Notes: generated from the letters alone by a model not told the origin. A stretch of 64,000 bases of DNA from Candidatus Gastranaerophilales bacterium (GCA_944325525.1 CALVAK010000004.1:62001-126000); one strand, 5' to 3'; positions 18,590 through 27,859 are shown, counted from the stretch's first letter. A program made the numbers and translations.

Positions 18590-18970
18590 ATGAATTATTC
18601 AAGACAAAGAGAAATTATTTTAGACACATTGAAACGAAATGCAGTTCATCCTACTGCAGAAAAATTAATGGAAATAATAAAAACAGAAAATTCCGACTCA
18701 AATATTGGAATTGCGACTGTATACAGAAATTTAAGCAAATTAGCCGACACAGGAATTATAAAACGAATTGAAGGCTTAGAAACAGCAGAACATTTTGATC
18801 ACAATACTAATGTACATTATCATTTTATTTGTACAAAATGCAAAAGAGTATTTGATATAAATTCTGATGTAGCTTCCAATATAGTTGAAAAAACTCAAGA
18901 GCAGACAGGTTTTATTGTTTCTGGATATGATGTTGTTTTTAAAGGAATTTGCAAAGACTGTCAAAACTAA
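18590..18970 (+). CDS. perR: Peroxide-responsive Fur-family repressor, PerR type
   Basis: 126 residues from the ATG at 18590 (MNYSRQRE, the usual family start); an earlier ATG at 18569 lacks a ribosome site. An N-terminal winged helix contains IGIATVYRNL. The regulatory metal ligands match PerR: His20, Asp70, His76, His78 and Asp89. Asp at the last position, rather than Glu, favours peroxide-sensing PerR over Fur. Two CxxC pairs (C81/C84, C121/C124) form the structural zinc site. Rubredoxin and a flavodiiron protein directly downstream are typical PerR targets in anaerobes, so it likely represses the genes next to it. Confidence 0.85.
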   Translation: MNYSRQREIILDTLKRNAVHPTAEKLMEIIKTENSDSNIGIATVYRNLSKLADTGIIKRIEGLETAEHFDHNTNVHYHFICTKCKRVFDINSDVASNIVEKTQEQTGFIVSGYDVVFKGICKDCQN

Positions 18971-19039
18971 TAATATGTATTATTGATTAGTTTTAAACAA
19001 AATGTTATTCTCAATAAGGTAGAAGTAAAGGAGATTAAA

Positions 19040-19177
19040 ATGGATAATTACATTTGCACAGTTTGTCATTATGTTTATGAACCGGCAGAAAATAATAATA
19101 TTGCTTTTGAAGATTTACCGGATGATTATGTATGTCCTATTTGCGGTGTAGGTAAAGATATGTTTGAAAAACAATAA
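19040..19177 (+). CDS. Rubredoxin
   Basis: A 45-residue rubredoxin with the two iron-binding knuckles CTVC (residues 6-9) and CPIC, the latter followed by GVGKDMF. The loop between them is shorter than in the usual 52-residue proteins, as in some Desulfovibrio rubredoxins. AAGGAG lies 7 bases upstream of the ATG at 19040. It donates electrons to the flavodiiron protein encoded 31 bases downstream. Confidence 0.95.
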   Translation: MDNYICTVCHYVYEPAENNNIAFEDLPDDYVCPICGVGKDMFEKQ

Positions 19178-19208
19178 TTGCTTATTCAATAGTCAGGAGA
19201 GGAAGAAT

Positions 19209-20393
19209 ATGTTATATAAAAAAATAAAAGACGGTATTTTTTATGCAGGTATGAATGATAAGGACCGTTTAATTTTTGATGAGTTGATTCCTTTAGATAA
19301 TGGTACAAGCTATAACTCTTATTTGATTTCCGGAAGTGAAAAAACTGCAGTTATAGACACAATGTATCCTAAATTTACAAAGGAATACATAAACTCTTTT
19401 GATGAAAACGGGATAACAAAAGTTGACTATATTATTGCAAACCACGGAGAACAGGATCATTCAGGAAGTATCCCTGCTCTTTTAGAAAAATTTCCTGATG
19501 CAGTCGTTGTTACAAATGCTATTTGTGCAGGAAATATAAAAGAAATGCTATTAGTACCTGAAAATAAAATAAAAATAATTTCAAATAACGATGAACTTTC
19601 TCTTGGCAATAAAACACTTAATTTTATAATGGCACCCGGAGTTCACTGGCCGGATACAATGTTTACCTATATAAAAGAAGATAACATTATATTTACCTGT
19701 GATTTCCTCGGTTCTCACTATATTTTTGATGATGTCTTTGCTGTTCCTTCAAAAGAACTTGAGAAAAGTGCAAAAAAATATTATGCAGAAATTATGATGC
19801 CATTTAGCTTTGTTTGCCGTAAATATGTAAAACAAATAAAAGAACTTAATGTCGAAATGATTCTGCCCAGCCACGGACCTGTTCATAACAATCCTTCTTA
19901 CATTTTGGATTTATACGAAGATTGGGCAGGAGAAAAAGGTAAAAATCTTGTATTACTTCCATATGTTTCTATGTACAATTCAACAAAAGAAATGATAGAT
20001 TACCTTGCAGAAAAATTGCAAGAAAAAGGAATACCTTCTTTTAAATATGATATGGTTGATGGAAATCTCGGAGACCTTGCAATTGCCCTTGTTGATAGTA
20101 CAACAATTGTTTTAGGTACTTCAATGGTGCTGGCAGGCCCTCATCCAGCTGCTTTTAATACAATATATCTTGCAGGTATTTTAAAACCAAAAGTAAAAGT
20201 TGCTTCTTTTATAGGTTCATACGGCTGGGGCGGTAATTTGTTCGGGAAAATGGCTGAAATGCTTGCTCCTTTAAAATGCGATATCATTGAACCTATTCAA
20301 GTAAAAGGTAAAGCAAAAAAAGAAGACTATTTAAAACTTGACAAAATGGCTGACGAAATTTACCTGAAACATAAAAGTTTGGGGCTGATTTAA
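19209..20393 (+). CDS. Flavodiiron protein (rubredoxin:oxygen/NO oxidoreductase)
   Basis: 394 residues from the ATG at 19209, with AGGAG upstream. A metallo-beta-lactamase-like diiron domain carries HGEQDH (His79, Glu81, Asp83, His84), later His in GVHWPDT and Asp in FTCDFLGSH. A C-terminal flavodoxin domain (about 250-394) has SMYNSTKEM as the FMN loop. It reduces O2 to water (or NO to N2O) with electrons from rubredoxin and protects anaerobes from oxygen. It forms a perR-rubredoxin-fprA group. Confidence 0.95.
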   Translation: MLYKKIKDGIFYAGMNDKDRLIFDELIPLDNGTSYNSYLISGSEKTAVIDTMYPKFTKEYINSFDENGITKVDYIIANHGEQDHSGSIPALLEKFPDAVVVTNAICAGNIKEMLLVPENKIKIISNNDELSLGNKTLNFIMAPGVHWPDTMFTYIKEDNIIFTCDFLGSHYIFDDVFAVPSKELEKSAKKYYAEIMMPFSFVCRKYVKQIKELNVEMILPSHGPVHNNPSYILDLYEDWAGEKGKNLVLLPYVSMYNSTKEMIDYLAEKLQEKGIPSFKYDMVDGNLGDLAIALVDSTTIVLGTSMVLAGPHPAAFNTIYLAGILKPKVKVASFIGSYGWGGNLFGKMAEMLAPLKCDIIEPIQVKGKAKKEDYLKLDKMADEIYLKHKSLGLI

Positions 20394-20398
20394 TTAAA

Positions 20399-20439
20399 AT
20401 AACAAATTCTCCGTATAATTTTTATGGTGAATTTGTTAT
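20399..20439 (+). terminator. Inverted repeat downstream of the flavodiiron gene
   Basis: ATAACAAATTC (20399-20409) and GAATTTGTTAT (20429-20439) form a perfect 11-bp stem with a 19-base loop just after the stop codon. The T-tract after it is poor, so it may act as a 3' stabiliser rather than an efficient terminator. Confidence 0.45.
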
Positions 20440-20490
20440 GTAATGGCTTATTATTCAATTGTATGTTAATATATTGTTTAGAGGATGAAT

Positions 20491-21618
20491 ATGACTTACG
20501 AATTAAGCAGAGTAGTTTGGGAAATAACTTCAAAATGTAATATGAATTGTATACATTGCGGTTCAGATTGCAGTTGTGAAATAAAAGGAGAAGAACTTAC
20601 CACTGCGGAATGTCTTTCTGTTATTGATGACCTAGCTGATGTCGGTTGTAAGTTGATTTTTTTATCTGGAGGAGAACCTCTTTTAAGAGAAGATTTAGGG
20701 GTATTGATTTCTTCAATTCTTATTCACGGGATAAAAGTTGCAATAATATCAAATGCATATATGGTTAATGAAGAAACCATTAAAAAATTGAAAGAATATC
20801 ATCTTCTTGCATACGGTATAAGTATTGATGCTGGAGAAGCATATTTGCATGACTATATTAGAGGTTTAAAAAATTCTTTTAATCATATTGAACATGCAAT
20901 AAAATTATTAAATGAGAACAATATAATTCCCTCGGTTGTTACGACAGTTCATAAACTTAATTATGACCAGCTGCCAAAAATAAGAGATTTTCTAATAAAA
21001 AATAATGTCAAAATATGGCAGATTCAATACGGCGACCATATTGGAAGAATGTCTAAAGAATGTCAGATTACTGAAGCTCAATATTTAGAAATAGCAAAGT
21101 TTATACTTGAAACCAGAAAAAAATATTCCGATCATTTTGTAAATGTTACTGGTGCAGACGTATTCGGATATATGAATGATATGTCAAATGAACTGTTTAA
21201 AGTAGGCTTCTGGGATGGTTGTATGGGTGGATTACTTGTTGCCGGAATAAGTGCCGAAGGCTCTGTCAGGGGTTGTTTATCAATGCAGGCTGATAAATAT
21301 ATTGAAGACAATGTAAGAAACCGTTCTTTTAAAGAAATATGGAATGATAAAAATTCTTTTAAATATAACAGAAGATTTGATTGTTCTTCTTTAACAGGAT
21401 ATTGTAAAAACTGCTTATATGCAACTATTTGCAAAGGTGGTTGTATGCGTTCTGCTTCACTAGACGGAGGCAGATGCAGCCAGTATTGTTTATATAAAAT
21501 AGAACAAGAAGGCTTTTCTTCTCCAGAACAGGCTAGAGTAAATTTTTCAAAACAGGAAATTTTTGATTTATATAATCCTATAAGAAAATTACCTGATGAA
21601 TTTTTAAATAGTAAATAA
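20491..21618 (+). CDS. Radical SAM/SPASM peptide-maturase-like protein
   Basis: A 375-residue radical SAM enzyme in the classical order. The core has CX3CX2C (C16, C20, C23 in SKCNMNCIHC) and FLSGGEPLLREDL. The C-terminal SPASM domain includes CMGG, GCLSM, CKNCLYATICKGGC and CSQYC, enough cysteines for two auxiliary [4Fe-4S] clusters. It resembles PqqE/AlbA-type peptide or protein modifiers. The ATG at 20491 is used since GAGG lies 6 bases before it; the ATG at 20485 is too close. The next gene, 8 bases on, is YcaO-like, and the pairing suggests a shared substrate. No precursor peptide was recognised nearby. Confidence 0.85.
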   Translation: MTYELSRVVWEITSKCNMNCIHCGSDCSCEIKGEELTTAECLSVIDDLADVGCKLIFLSGGEPLLREDLGVLISSILIHGIKVAIISNAYMVNEETIKKLKEYHLLAYGISIDAGEAYLHDYIRGLKNSFNHIEHAIKLLNENNIIPSVVTTVHKLNYDQLPKIRDFLIKNNVKIWQIQYGDHIGRMSKECQITEAQYLEIAKFILETRKKYSDHFVNVTGADVFGYMNDMSNELFKVGFWDGCMGGLLVAGISAEGSVRGCLSMQADKYIEDNVRNRSFKEIWNDKNSFKYNRRFDCSSLTGYCKNCLYATICKGGCMRSASLDGGRCSQYCLYKIEQEGFSSPEQARVNFSKQEIFDLYNPIRKLPDEFLNSK

Positions 21619-21626
21619 CTAATTTT

Positions 21627-23369
21627 ATGGAATATTTTAGCAACAATTATACTATTGAGTCAGATATTATTAATAACATTAAGGAAAAGCTTGTTTCTTT
21701 TGGTATTGATAATTTACAAGAAAATTTTCTTATAAAAAAATACGACAATTTTTATATAAATAAACTTGACTTACATGAAATTGCAAATAAAAAACTTTAT
21801 TCGTCAGGTACATCGTTTTATAAAGATTATGCTGTAAAAATTGCTTATATAAAATTTATAGATAAACTTCAAACTTTCTATTCTTATAATTTTTTACCTC
21901 CGGATATAAAGTTGTTAACAGTAAAAGAATTATTGAAAAATAATATTTTAAAGTATTATATATCAGAAGAAAAAATTTATGATAAAAATGAAGTTTGTAA
22001 AATCATTGATATTTGTACAAATTTTAATAATTCTAAAAGTAAAAAAAATATAAATACGACTCCTTTTTACCATATTAATAAAGATGAAATATGCTATCTG
22101 CCCGTATATTTAAATAAATTTGTTTCAAAGGAAGTTTTTTGCTCTGGTCAGACAGCAAACCGTGCTTTATTTAACGGATTTTGTAAAATTTTTAAATCAT
22201 ATATTTCAGTACAATCTGTAATAAATTTGATTTCATTTCCTGATATTCCTGAAGAGGAATATTTAAAAGATGAAACAATTAAAAAGGTATTAATACATAT
22301 AAAAAAATTAGGATTTAATATTTTTATTAAAGATGCTTCTTTAAACGGAAAATTTCCCGTTATTTGTATTATCCTAATTAGCGAGAAATATAAAAGTTAC
22401 TATGCTTCATTTTTTTCACATTTTAATTTGATTGAAGCAATTAAACAGGGCTTATCTGAAATCTTACAATATAATGACATTGAAAATGAAACTTTTATAA
22501 AATTATTTTTCAAAAATTTTGAGAAAAAAAACACTCCTATTATAAGTGCAAGAGTCGATAATGCAATTTTAAATAATTTTATTGAATTAAATCCTTCCTT
22601 TTTTGCAAAAAAACCATTTTATATTTTTAATAAAGAGAACTGGATTTTCTGGGAAAACATGTATAACAATCAGAATATCAAAACATTAATTAATAACTTT
22701 ATCTCTGATGGACTAAATCTTTTTATAAGAGATGTAAGCTTTTTTGATATCCCCTCTTTTCAAATTTATATTCCCGAATTAATGTCTATTTTTAACAATA
22801 TTACATTAGAAATGGGAATTAATTACAGAATGGATGATTATAAATGTTCTAAAATTATAAAAAATAACATTAATTTTAAAATAACTGAAGAAGAATTCTG
22901 CGGCTTTTGCAAATATATATTTAACATGCAAAGATTCGGAATACAAAAGGATTTTAAAAATCTAGAGCTGTATTATATCATAACCCTTATACATATTAAA
23001 CAATATAACAATGCACTAAAAAAAATTAAGATTATGAAAAATAAAAAGAATTTTCTTTACATAAAAAAATTGTTAAATTTGTTTGAAGATTATATATATA
23101 TGATTCAAAATAAAATTCCTGAAAATAAAACAAAAATTTACCTTTCTGACAAATACGGAAAACATATTGTAAAAAGAATTTCAAATCTATTCTTTACACA
23201 AAAAGCTTTTAATAATATTTTATTATTAATGAAAAACAAAAAAACATTTGAAAAAAAACTTATTATGAATAATTTATCTAATAAAAACAATGAAATCATT
23301 AATAATATTCAGACGAAATATACTAAAAATATTCCTTCTCAACTAAATATAAAGCAATATTTTATATAA
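21627..23369 (+). CDS. Degenerate YcaO-like protein
   Basis: A 580-residue protein of the Escherichia coli YcaO layout by length and landmarks. The segment at residues about 57-83 (LYSSGTSFYKDYAVKIAYIK onward) lines up with the YcaO SNGKG..A.ASALGE.IER helix. FCSGQTANRALFNGFCKIF (about 172-190) matches the second ATP helix. SHFNLIEAIKQGLSEILQ matches the third. RDVSFFDIPSFQIYIPEL matches the end of the YcaO fold. A helical, TPR-like tail follows. The ATP/Mg glutamates of the first helix are Lys and Asp here, and no PxPxP tail is present, so a pseudoenzyme or scaffold is likely. It follows the SPASM gene by 8 bases without its own ribosome site. Alignment was by eye. Confidence 0.55.
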   Translation: MEYFSNNYTIESDIINNIKEKLVSFGIDNLQENFLIKKYDNFYINKLDLHEIANKKLYSSGTSFYKDYAVKIAYIKFIDKLQTFYSYNFLPPDIKLLTVKELLKNNILKYYISEEKIYDKNEVCKIIDICTNFNNSKSKKNINTTPFYHINKDEICYLPVYLNKFVSKEVFCSGQTANRALFNGFCKIFKSYISVQSVINLISFPDIPEEEYLKDETIKKVLIHIKKLGFNIFIKDASLNGKFPVICIILISEKYKSYYASFFSHFNLIEAIKQGLSEILQYNDIENETFIKLFFKNFEKKNTPIISARVDNAILNNFIELNPSFFAKKPFYIFNKENWIFWENMYNNQNIKTLINNFISDGLNLFIRDVSFFDIPSFQIYIPELMSIFNNITLEMGINYRMDDYKCSKIIKNNINFKITEEEFCGFCKYIFNMQRFGIQKDFKNLELYYIITLIHIKQYNNALKKIKIMKNKKNFLYIKKLLNLFEDYIYMIQNKIPENKTKIYLSDKYGKHIVKRISNLFFTQKAFNNILLLMKNKKTFEKKLIMNNLSNKNNEIINNIQTKYTKNIPSQLNIKQYFI

Positions 23370-23424
23370 TTAGTGATATAATAAAAGTATTTTTATATAC
23401 AGTAATGTAAAAAACAATAAAATA

Positions 23425-24414
23425 ATGAACAGAGAACAATATTGTAAATTTCTAATAAATGGTTTAAGTTTTCACCAAAAAAATGTCAGGTTTTGTACAA
23501 CCCTGCAAATGGGGCCTGTCATATCTGAATATAAAGAAACCCCGGAAGATTTAGCTAAAAAGATTATAAATCTCAGAGAAAATATTCAAAATAATATTAT
23601 TGATAATAAAATACCAACAGAATGCGAAAATTGTATATACAGAAAACAAGAAAATTATAATACAAACAAAATCACTCAAATATATTTATATTATTGGTAC
23701 CATTGCAATTGCAGCTGTTTTTATTGTTCCTACAGGGATGAAACAAAAGGAGAATATAGTGATAAAAAGAAGGAAGGTAATAATAAAATATATAAAACAT
23801 TAAAAGAATTATATAAATATAATCAAGTAGATAAAGAAAATTTAATAGTTAATTTTGGAGGCGGAGAACTTGGAGTTCTTAAAGAATTTCCAAAGCTTAT
23901 AGACTTTTTCTTGAAAAATAATGTACAACATATTTGGTTTGAAAGCTCAGGAATAAGTTATTCAAAGGCAGTAGAAAAAGTATTAAAAAATGGAAAAGGA
24001 GTAATAACAGTAGCTGTTTGTTCCGGTTCGCCTGAAATTTATAAAAAAATAAAAAGACGGGATAAATACAAAAAGGTTATGGATAACCTGAGAAGATATG
24101 TAATAGCTGCTTCTAAATACAAAAATGACATATTTAATATTTATAATGTTGTTTCTAAATATATTATTTTAAAAGGATTTAATGATAACAAAGAAGAAGT
24201 AGAAAAGTGGCTGCTTGAAAGTAAAAGAATCGGCCTAAAACAGGTAGAAATAAGTATGGAATTTTGCTGGGGAATTCAAACAAAAGCAGGGCAGAAAATT
24301 GAAGAATATAATTATGAATTATTTGATTTTGCTGAGAAAAAATGTACGGAACTCGGTTTAAAACTAAATAAAAATTTAACTTCTCTGGATCTGATGAAAA
24401 AGGGTGTATATTAA
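23425..24414 (+). CDS. Family A radical SAM protein (copy A1)
   Basis: 329 residues. The N-terminal module has C7, C24 and the pair C67/C70 in IPTECENC. The radical SAM core starts at C94/C98/C101 (HCNCSCFYC), with GGGELGVL as the GGE SAM-binding motif. The C-terminal half of the barrel follows without a SPASM tail. Substrate unknown. No ribosome site is visible. The dehydrogenase gene lies 36 bases downstream on the same strand. The four N-terminal cysteines recur in all eight family A proteins and probably bind an auxiliary cluster. Confidence 0.8.
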   Translation: MNREQYCKFLINGLSFHQKNVRFCTTLQMGPVISEYKETPEDLAKKIINLRENIQNNIIDNKIPTECENCIYRKQENYNTNKITQIYLYYWYHCNCSCFYCSYRDETKGEYSDKKKEGNNKIYKTLKELYKYNQVDKENLIVNFGGGELGVLKEFPKLIDFFLKNNVQHIWFESSGISYSKAVEKVLKNGKGVITVAVCSGSPEIYKKIKRRDKYKKVMDNLRRYVIAASKYKNDIFNIYNVVSKYIILKGFNDNKEEVEKWLLESKRIGLKQVEISMEFCWGIQTKAGQKIEEYNYELFDFAEKKCTELGLKLNKNLTSLDLMKKGVY

Positions 24415-24437
24415 TTAATAAAAAGAGATGGAATAAG

Positions 24438-24443
24438 TATAAT
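24438..24443 (+). promoter_or_regulatory. -10 box TATAAT close to the dehydrogenase start
   Basis: TATAAT ends 7 bases before the ATG at 24451, so transcription should begin at or one base before the start codon, giving a leaderless message. No ribosome binding site is visible. Confidence 0.5.
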
Positions 24444-24450
24444 ATAAATT

Positions 24451-25440
24451 ATGATGGAAATATTTAAAAATTTATTCAAAAAAAGATTAAAATATCTTAT
24501 TGTAGGAGCAGGTTCAACCGGAGCAACTTTTGCATGTTTCTTAAGTGATGCAAATAAAAATGTAACGTTAATATCGAAATATGAATCAGTTATCAAAACA
24601 GCGAAGGAAAAAAAGGGAATTAAATTAATATCAGCAGTTAAAGGAGAAAAAAGATATAATGTTAAAATAAAAACTGAGAAAACATATACAAATAAAGCTG
24701 ATGTTATAATTTTATGTTTAAGAACGCCCGATATAATTTCTGCTATACCTTTGATATTAAAATCATCGCATAAAGATACTGTTGTAATGTCTATTTCAAA
24801 CGGTTTTGGAATAGGTTATGCTCTTGAGAAAAAATTAAAAAATATACATGTTCTTGATGCAAATTTTGTAGGTAAATGCCGATGGTTTAATCGTCAGGAT
24901 GTTGAATATTTGCAGCAAAGAGAATATTGTGAATTTAACTTTGCTCCGAGAGGAAATGCTAACCCTAATATTCTAAAGCAAATGAAAGAAGATTTTATTC
25001 AAGCAGGAATGAGAACTGAATGTTTAACGGAAAACCAATTTACAGAAATGGCTTTTGAGCGATTAATAACACGATCTCCTTTTGAAGCTTGCTGTATATA
25101 TTATAATATCAATGCAAATGATATTATTGGTGAAAAAAGAGTGTTCTTTGAAAACTTATGCAATGAATTATTAGTACTTGCAAAGGCTATGAATGTTAAA
25201 GTGAGAAGCGACTTCCTTAAAGAATATTATGCAAATTTTGAAAAATATAAAGAAAGAGATGATGCTAATGTATATTCATCTATTTTAAATGACATGAATA
25301 TAGGACAACCTTCTGAAATTGATTTTCTTTTTTTCATTGTTATTGAACTTGCAAAAGAATATAAAGTTGATATGCCATACTATTTTAAGGTCGCAGAAAA
25401 ATTTAAACAATATAACTCACTTAATAAATTTTTATCTTAA
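24451..25440 (+). CDS. Ketopantoate reductase-like (PanE/ApbA family) dehydrogenase
   Basis: 329 residues. The Rossmann start YLIVGAGSTGATFACFL (about 15-31) binds NAD(P). The C-terminal helical domain carries the family SSILNDMNIGQPSEIDF block near residues 275-291. The usual catalytic Lys region reads FERLITRSPFEA, with Arg rather than the expected Lys-Asn pattern, so the substrate probably is not ketopantoate. It sits between family A radical SAM genes, and its 3' end overlaps a convergent TPR gene by 9 bases. Likely reduces a product or precursor of the local pathway. Confidence 0.7.
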   Translation: MMEIFKNLFKKRLKYLIVGAGSTGATFACFLSDANKNVTLISKYESVIKTAKEKKGIKLISAVKGEKRYNVKIKTEKTYTNKADVIILCLRTPDIISAIPLILKSSHKDTVVMSISNGFGIGYALEKKLKNIHVLDANFVGKCRWFNRQDVEYLQQREYCEFNFAPRGNANPNILKQMKEDFIQAGMRTECLTENQFTEMAFERLITRSPFEACCIYYNINANDIIGEKRVFFENLCNELLVLAKAMNVKVRSDFLKEYYANFEKYKERDDANVYSSILNDMNIGQPSEIDFLFFIVIELAKEYKVDMPYYFKVAEKFKQYNSLNKFLS

Positions 25441-25752
25441 TTTTGAAAGGATTTCTTTTTTTAAATTTTTATATCTTAATACTTTGTTATTTAATTTTAA
25501 TGCTTTATTTATTTCACTTAAAGCATCTTTTATTTCGCCGGAATCAAAGAATATCAAACTTTTTGTAACATAATACATATCATTATCAGGTTCAAGCTGG
25601 ATTGCTCTGTTTATTAGGTCCATAGCATCCTTTAAATTACCTTTTCGCCTGTTTGTTTCGGCATCAAGAGCAATAATTACAGCCTGATTATTAATTACAA
25701 AATTCTCATATTTTTTATTTTTTGAAAAAAAATCAATAAATTTCTTTAACAT
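25432..25752 (-). CDS. Small TPR protein
   Basis: 106 residues containing about two tetratricopeptide-like helical pairs (GNLKDAMDLINRAIQLEPDN and GEIKDALSEINKALKLN). TPRs mediate protein contacts. There is no signal peptide. The -10 box TGCTAAAAT ends 6 bases upstream of the ATG, predicting a leaderless transcript. Convergent overlap of 9 bases with the dehydrogenase. Confidence 0.7.
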   Translation of the reverse strand: MLKKFIDFFSKNKKYENFVINNQAVIIALDAETNRRKGNLKDAMDLINRAIQLEPDNDMYYVTKSLIFFDSGEIKDALSEINKALKLNNKVLRYKNLKKEILSKLR

Positions 25753-25758
25753 ACAAGT

Positions 25759-25767
25759 ATTTTAGCA
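25759..25767 (-). promoter_or_regulatory. Extended -10 (TGCTAAAAT) directly before the TPR gene
   Basis: On the minus strand, TGCTAAAAT is followed by 6 bases and then ATG. Standard spacing puts +1 on the A of the start codon. No Shine-Dalgarno sequence. Confidence 0.5.
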
Positions 25768-25855
25768 TAATTAATATTTATCAAACAAATATTTTATTGG
25801 ATTTATTAATAATATTATTTATAATATACTAGTATTCAGAAGAGAGTTAATACAA

Positions 25856-26839
25856 ATGATATTTAAATGTTGTGAATCACTTTTACACCATCTGGTCATT
25901 AATCCTCGTGATATATATTTTTGCTGCTCGACTTTTGATAAAAGACTTGAATATTTACCTGAATATGATGGAAGTCTTTTAGATTTAGAGTATTATAAGA
26001 AAATACGTCAAAAATATCTAAATGATTGCAAAAAAGGTAACTATCCTTCTCCTTGCACTGAATGTCCTTTTTTTATAGAAAAAGATTGGGATGAAACATT
26101 AGGTTTTACAACAATATCTGTTTCAAACCGAACAAAATGCAGTTGTAACTGTACATATTGTATCATATCAAACGGCGGAGACCCTGAAGTAAAAAGAAAA
26201 TTAAACACACAAAAAACATTTGACGTTAAACCTGTCCTTGAACAATTAAGAAGAAATAATATGGTACTTGACAATTGCCAGTTTGTTATAGGCGGAGGTG
26301 AGTGCAGCGAATATCCTGAAGGAGAACTTGAATATCTTGTATATTTTTCAATGATGACAAATGCATATATTATTCTTTTAAGTTCGGGCTTTTTCTATTC
26401 AAAGGCAATTGAAAATGCAATCTCGACATCTAAGGCACAATTAAAAATTTCTGTTGATGCAGGCAGCAGAGAAACTTATCTTAAAGTAAAACAAGCTGAT
26501 ATGTTTGATAAAGTATGGGAAAATATTGAAAAATATATTACCGCAAAAAAAAATAACCCTGAATCCGAAGTTATATTAAAATATGTTATAATCCCCGGAA
26601 CAAATGATACCCCAGAAGAAGCTCAAAAATTTGTTGAAAAATGTTTAAATGCAGGCTGCGAAAAAATAGAAATAGCACTTGAATTTTTCTGGCTTGAAAA
26701 TAATTTTAAAAACAATGATATCCCTATAAATTTAAAAAACACAATAGAATACTTTGCTTCTCAAAAAAGAAACAATGTATTCTTTGCAAATAATATATCA
26801 TCTCACATAACAAGATGGCTTAATAAAAATTTTAATTAA
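25856..26839 (+). CDS. Family A radical SAM protein (copy A2)
   Basis: 327 residues. The N-terminal module has C5/C6, C23/C24 and C67/C70 (YPSPCTECPF). The core cluster is C95/C99/C102 (KCSCNCTYC), with IGGGECSEYPEGE as the GGE region. VDAGSRETYLKVKQAD, LKYVIIPGTNDTPEE and the final barrel strands are shared with the other copies. GAAGAGAG upstream may serve as a ribosome site, and a TATAAT lies at 25820. The stop overlaps the convergent SGNH-like gene by 4 bases. Confidence 0.8.
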   Translation: MIFKCCESLLHHLVINPRDIYFCCSTFDKRLEYLPEYDGSLLDLEYYKKIRQKYLNDCKKGNYPSPCTECPFFIEKDWDETLGFTTISVSNRTKCSCNCTYCIISNGGDPEVKRKLNTQKTFDVKPVLEQLRRNNMVLDNCQFVIGGGECSEYPEGELEYLVYFSMMTNAYIILLSSGFFYSKAIENAISTSKAQLKISVDAGSRETYLKVKQADMFDKVWENIEKYITAKKNNPESEVILKYVIIPGTNDTPEEAQKFVEKCLNAGCEKIEIALEFFWLENNFKNNDIPINLKNTIEYFASQKRNNVFFANNISSHITRWLNKNFN

Positions 26840-27786
26840 AGATTTAATTCTTGCTTTATTTCAGGAGCCAGTACATCCCAAACTTTTTCCCTCGGATGAC
26901 CTAAATTAGGCAGTCTATATTCCTGGCTTGTTACAATAATATCATTTTTTAAAGACATTTCATCTGCATCAAGTACTACTATACCGGCATTTTTAAGTTC
27001 TTTCCACCTATCAGTAGTTAAAAACTCTAAATTGTTGTCATTGTCTTGAAATAATATTATAACAAGAGAAATTTTTGGATTAATTTTCTTTAATTCCTCA
27101 TTTAGTTTAAGAAAATGCATTTTAACAATATCGAATGTTTTATCAAAAGAAGCAAGTTTTGTCCAATAAAATTTATTTAAATATTGATAAATATATGTTT
27201 TTTCGAATAAAGATATTTTTTTATGATATACCAATTTGTTTTCTTTAATAACGTAGCGTGGCCATGTATACTTTTCCATAAAATACCCGTTAGAGTATGT
27301 ACTGGCACGCCAGCTATGTTCACCAGTTGCAAGATAAATAGCATATTTACTATTTCTTATTTCATCATCGTAATCTCCGCTTTCAACTTTCAATAAAGCG
27401 TGCTGCGGGCCTCCGGATAATACCGCAAGATTATACACAGGTGCATCAATTATTTTAGAAAGCTTCGCTCCGAGTGTTTGTTCCGGATTTAAATTTATAC
27501 CATACATATACTCACAACCCAATAATATTACTCCGGGGGTACTATTTTCAGTGCCAAAAACGACTTTTTTGGCATCGTTGTTTTTTATTTGTCTATATTT
27601 CATTTTTTTCCAAATTCTGTAATTGTAAGGTTTTTTTATAAGAGTAAAATTCGCTGAACCTTTTGCATTATCCTGAATAGGACATAAAATTTTGAAAGCT
27701 AGTACGTCTATAACAATAAAGATAATTAAACTTAATAGTAAAACACTAATAATAGAAATCACAATCGTTTTAATTCTTTTCTTCAT
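26836..27786 (-). CDS. Membrane-anchored SGNH-hydrolase-like protein with an altered nucleophile loop
   Basis: 316 residues with one N-terminal membrane segment (about 7-30) and an extracytoplasmic domain. GVILLGCEYMYG (about 85-96) sits where SGNH/GDSL esterases have LGDSxTxG, and the C-terminal LGHPREKVWDVLAPEI matches the catalytic-His block. The serine of the GDS motif is replaced (Gly-Cys-Glu), so classical esterase activity is doubtful unless Cys91 acts as nucleophile. Such proteins often acetylate or deacetylate surface glycans. GGGAG precedes the ATG. First of three minus-strand genes before the family A copy at 30452. Confidence 0.55.
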   Translation of the reverse strand: MKKRIKTIVISIISVLLLSLIIFIVIDVLAFKILCPIQDNAKGSANFTLIKKPYNYRIWKKMKYRQIKNNDAKKVVFGTENSTPGVILLGCEYMYGINLNPEQTLGAKLSKIIDAPVYNLAVLSGGPQHALLKVESGDYDDEIRNSKYAIYLATGEHSWRASTYSNGYFMEKYTWPRYVIKENKLVYHKKISLFEKTYIYQYLNKFYWTKLASFDKTFDIVKMHFLKLNEELKKINPKISLVIILFQDNDNNLEFLTTDRWKELKNAGIVVLDADEMSLKNDIIVTSQEYRLPNLGHPREKVWDVLAPEIKQELNL

Positions 27787-27859
27787 TTTGAGCTCCCACT
27801 TTATATAGAAAAAATTATATCAATTTTTATTTTAAAATAAAAGAATTATTTTTATAATT

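Noticed and set aside
20394-25855. RiPP precursor peptide near the SPASM and YcaO-like genes
   Set aside because: I looked for short frames with ribosome sites and Cys/Gly-rich cores in the gaps and found none; gaps are under 120 bases.
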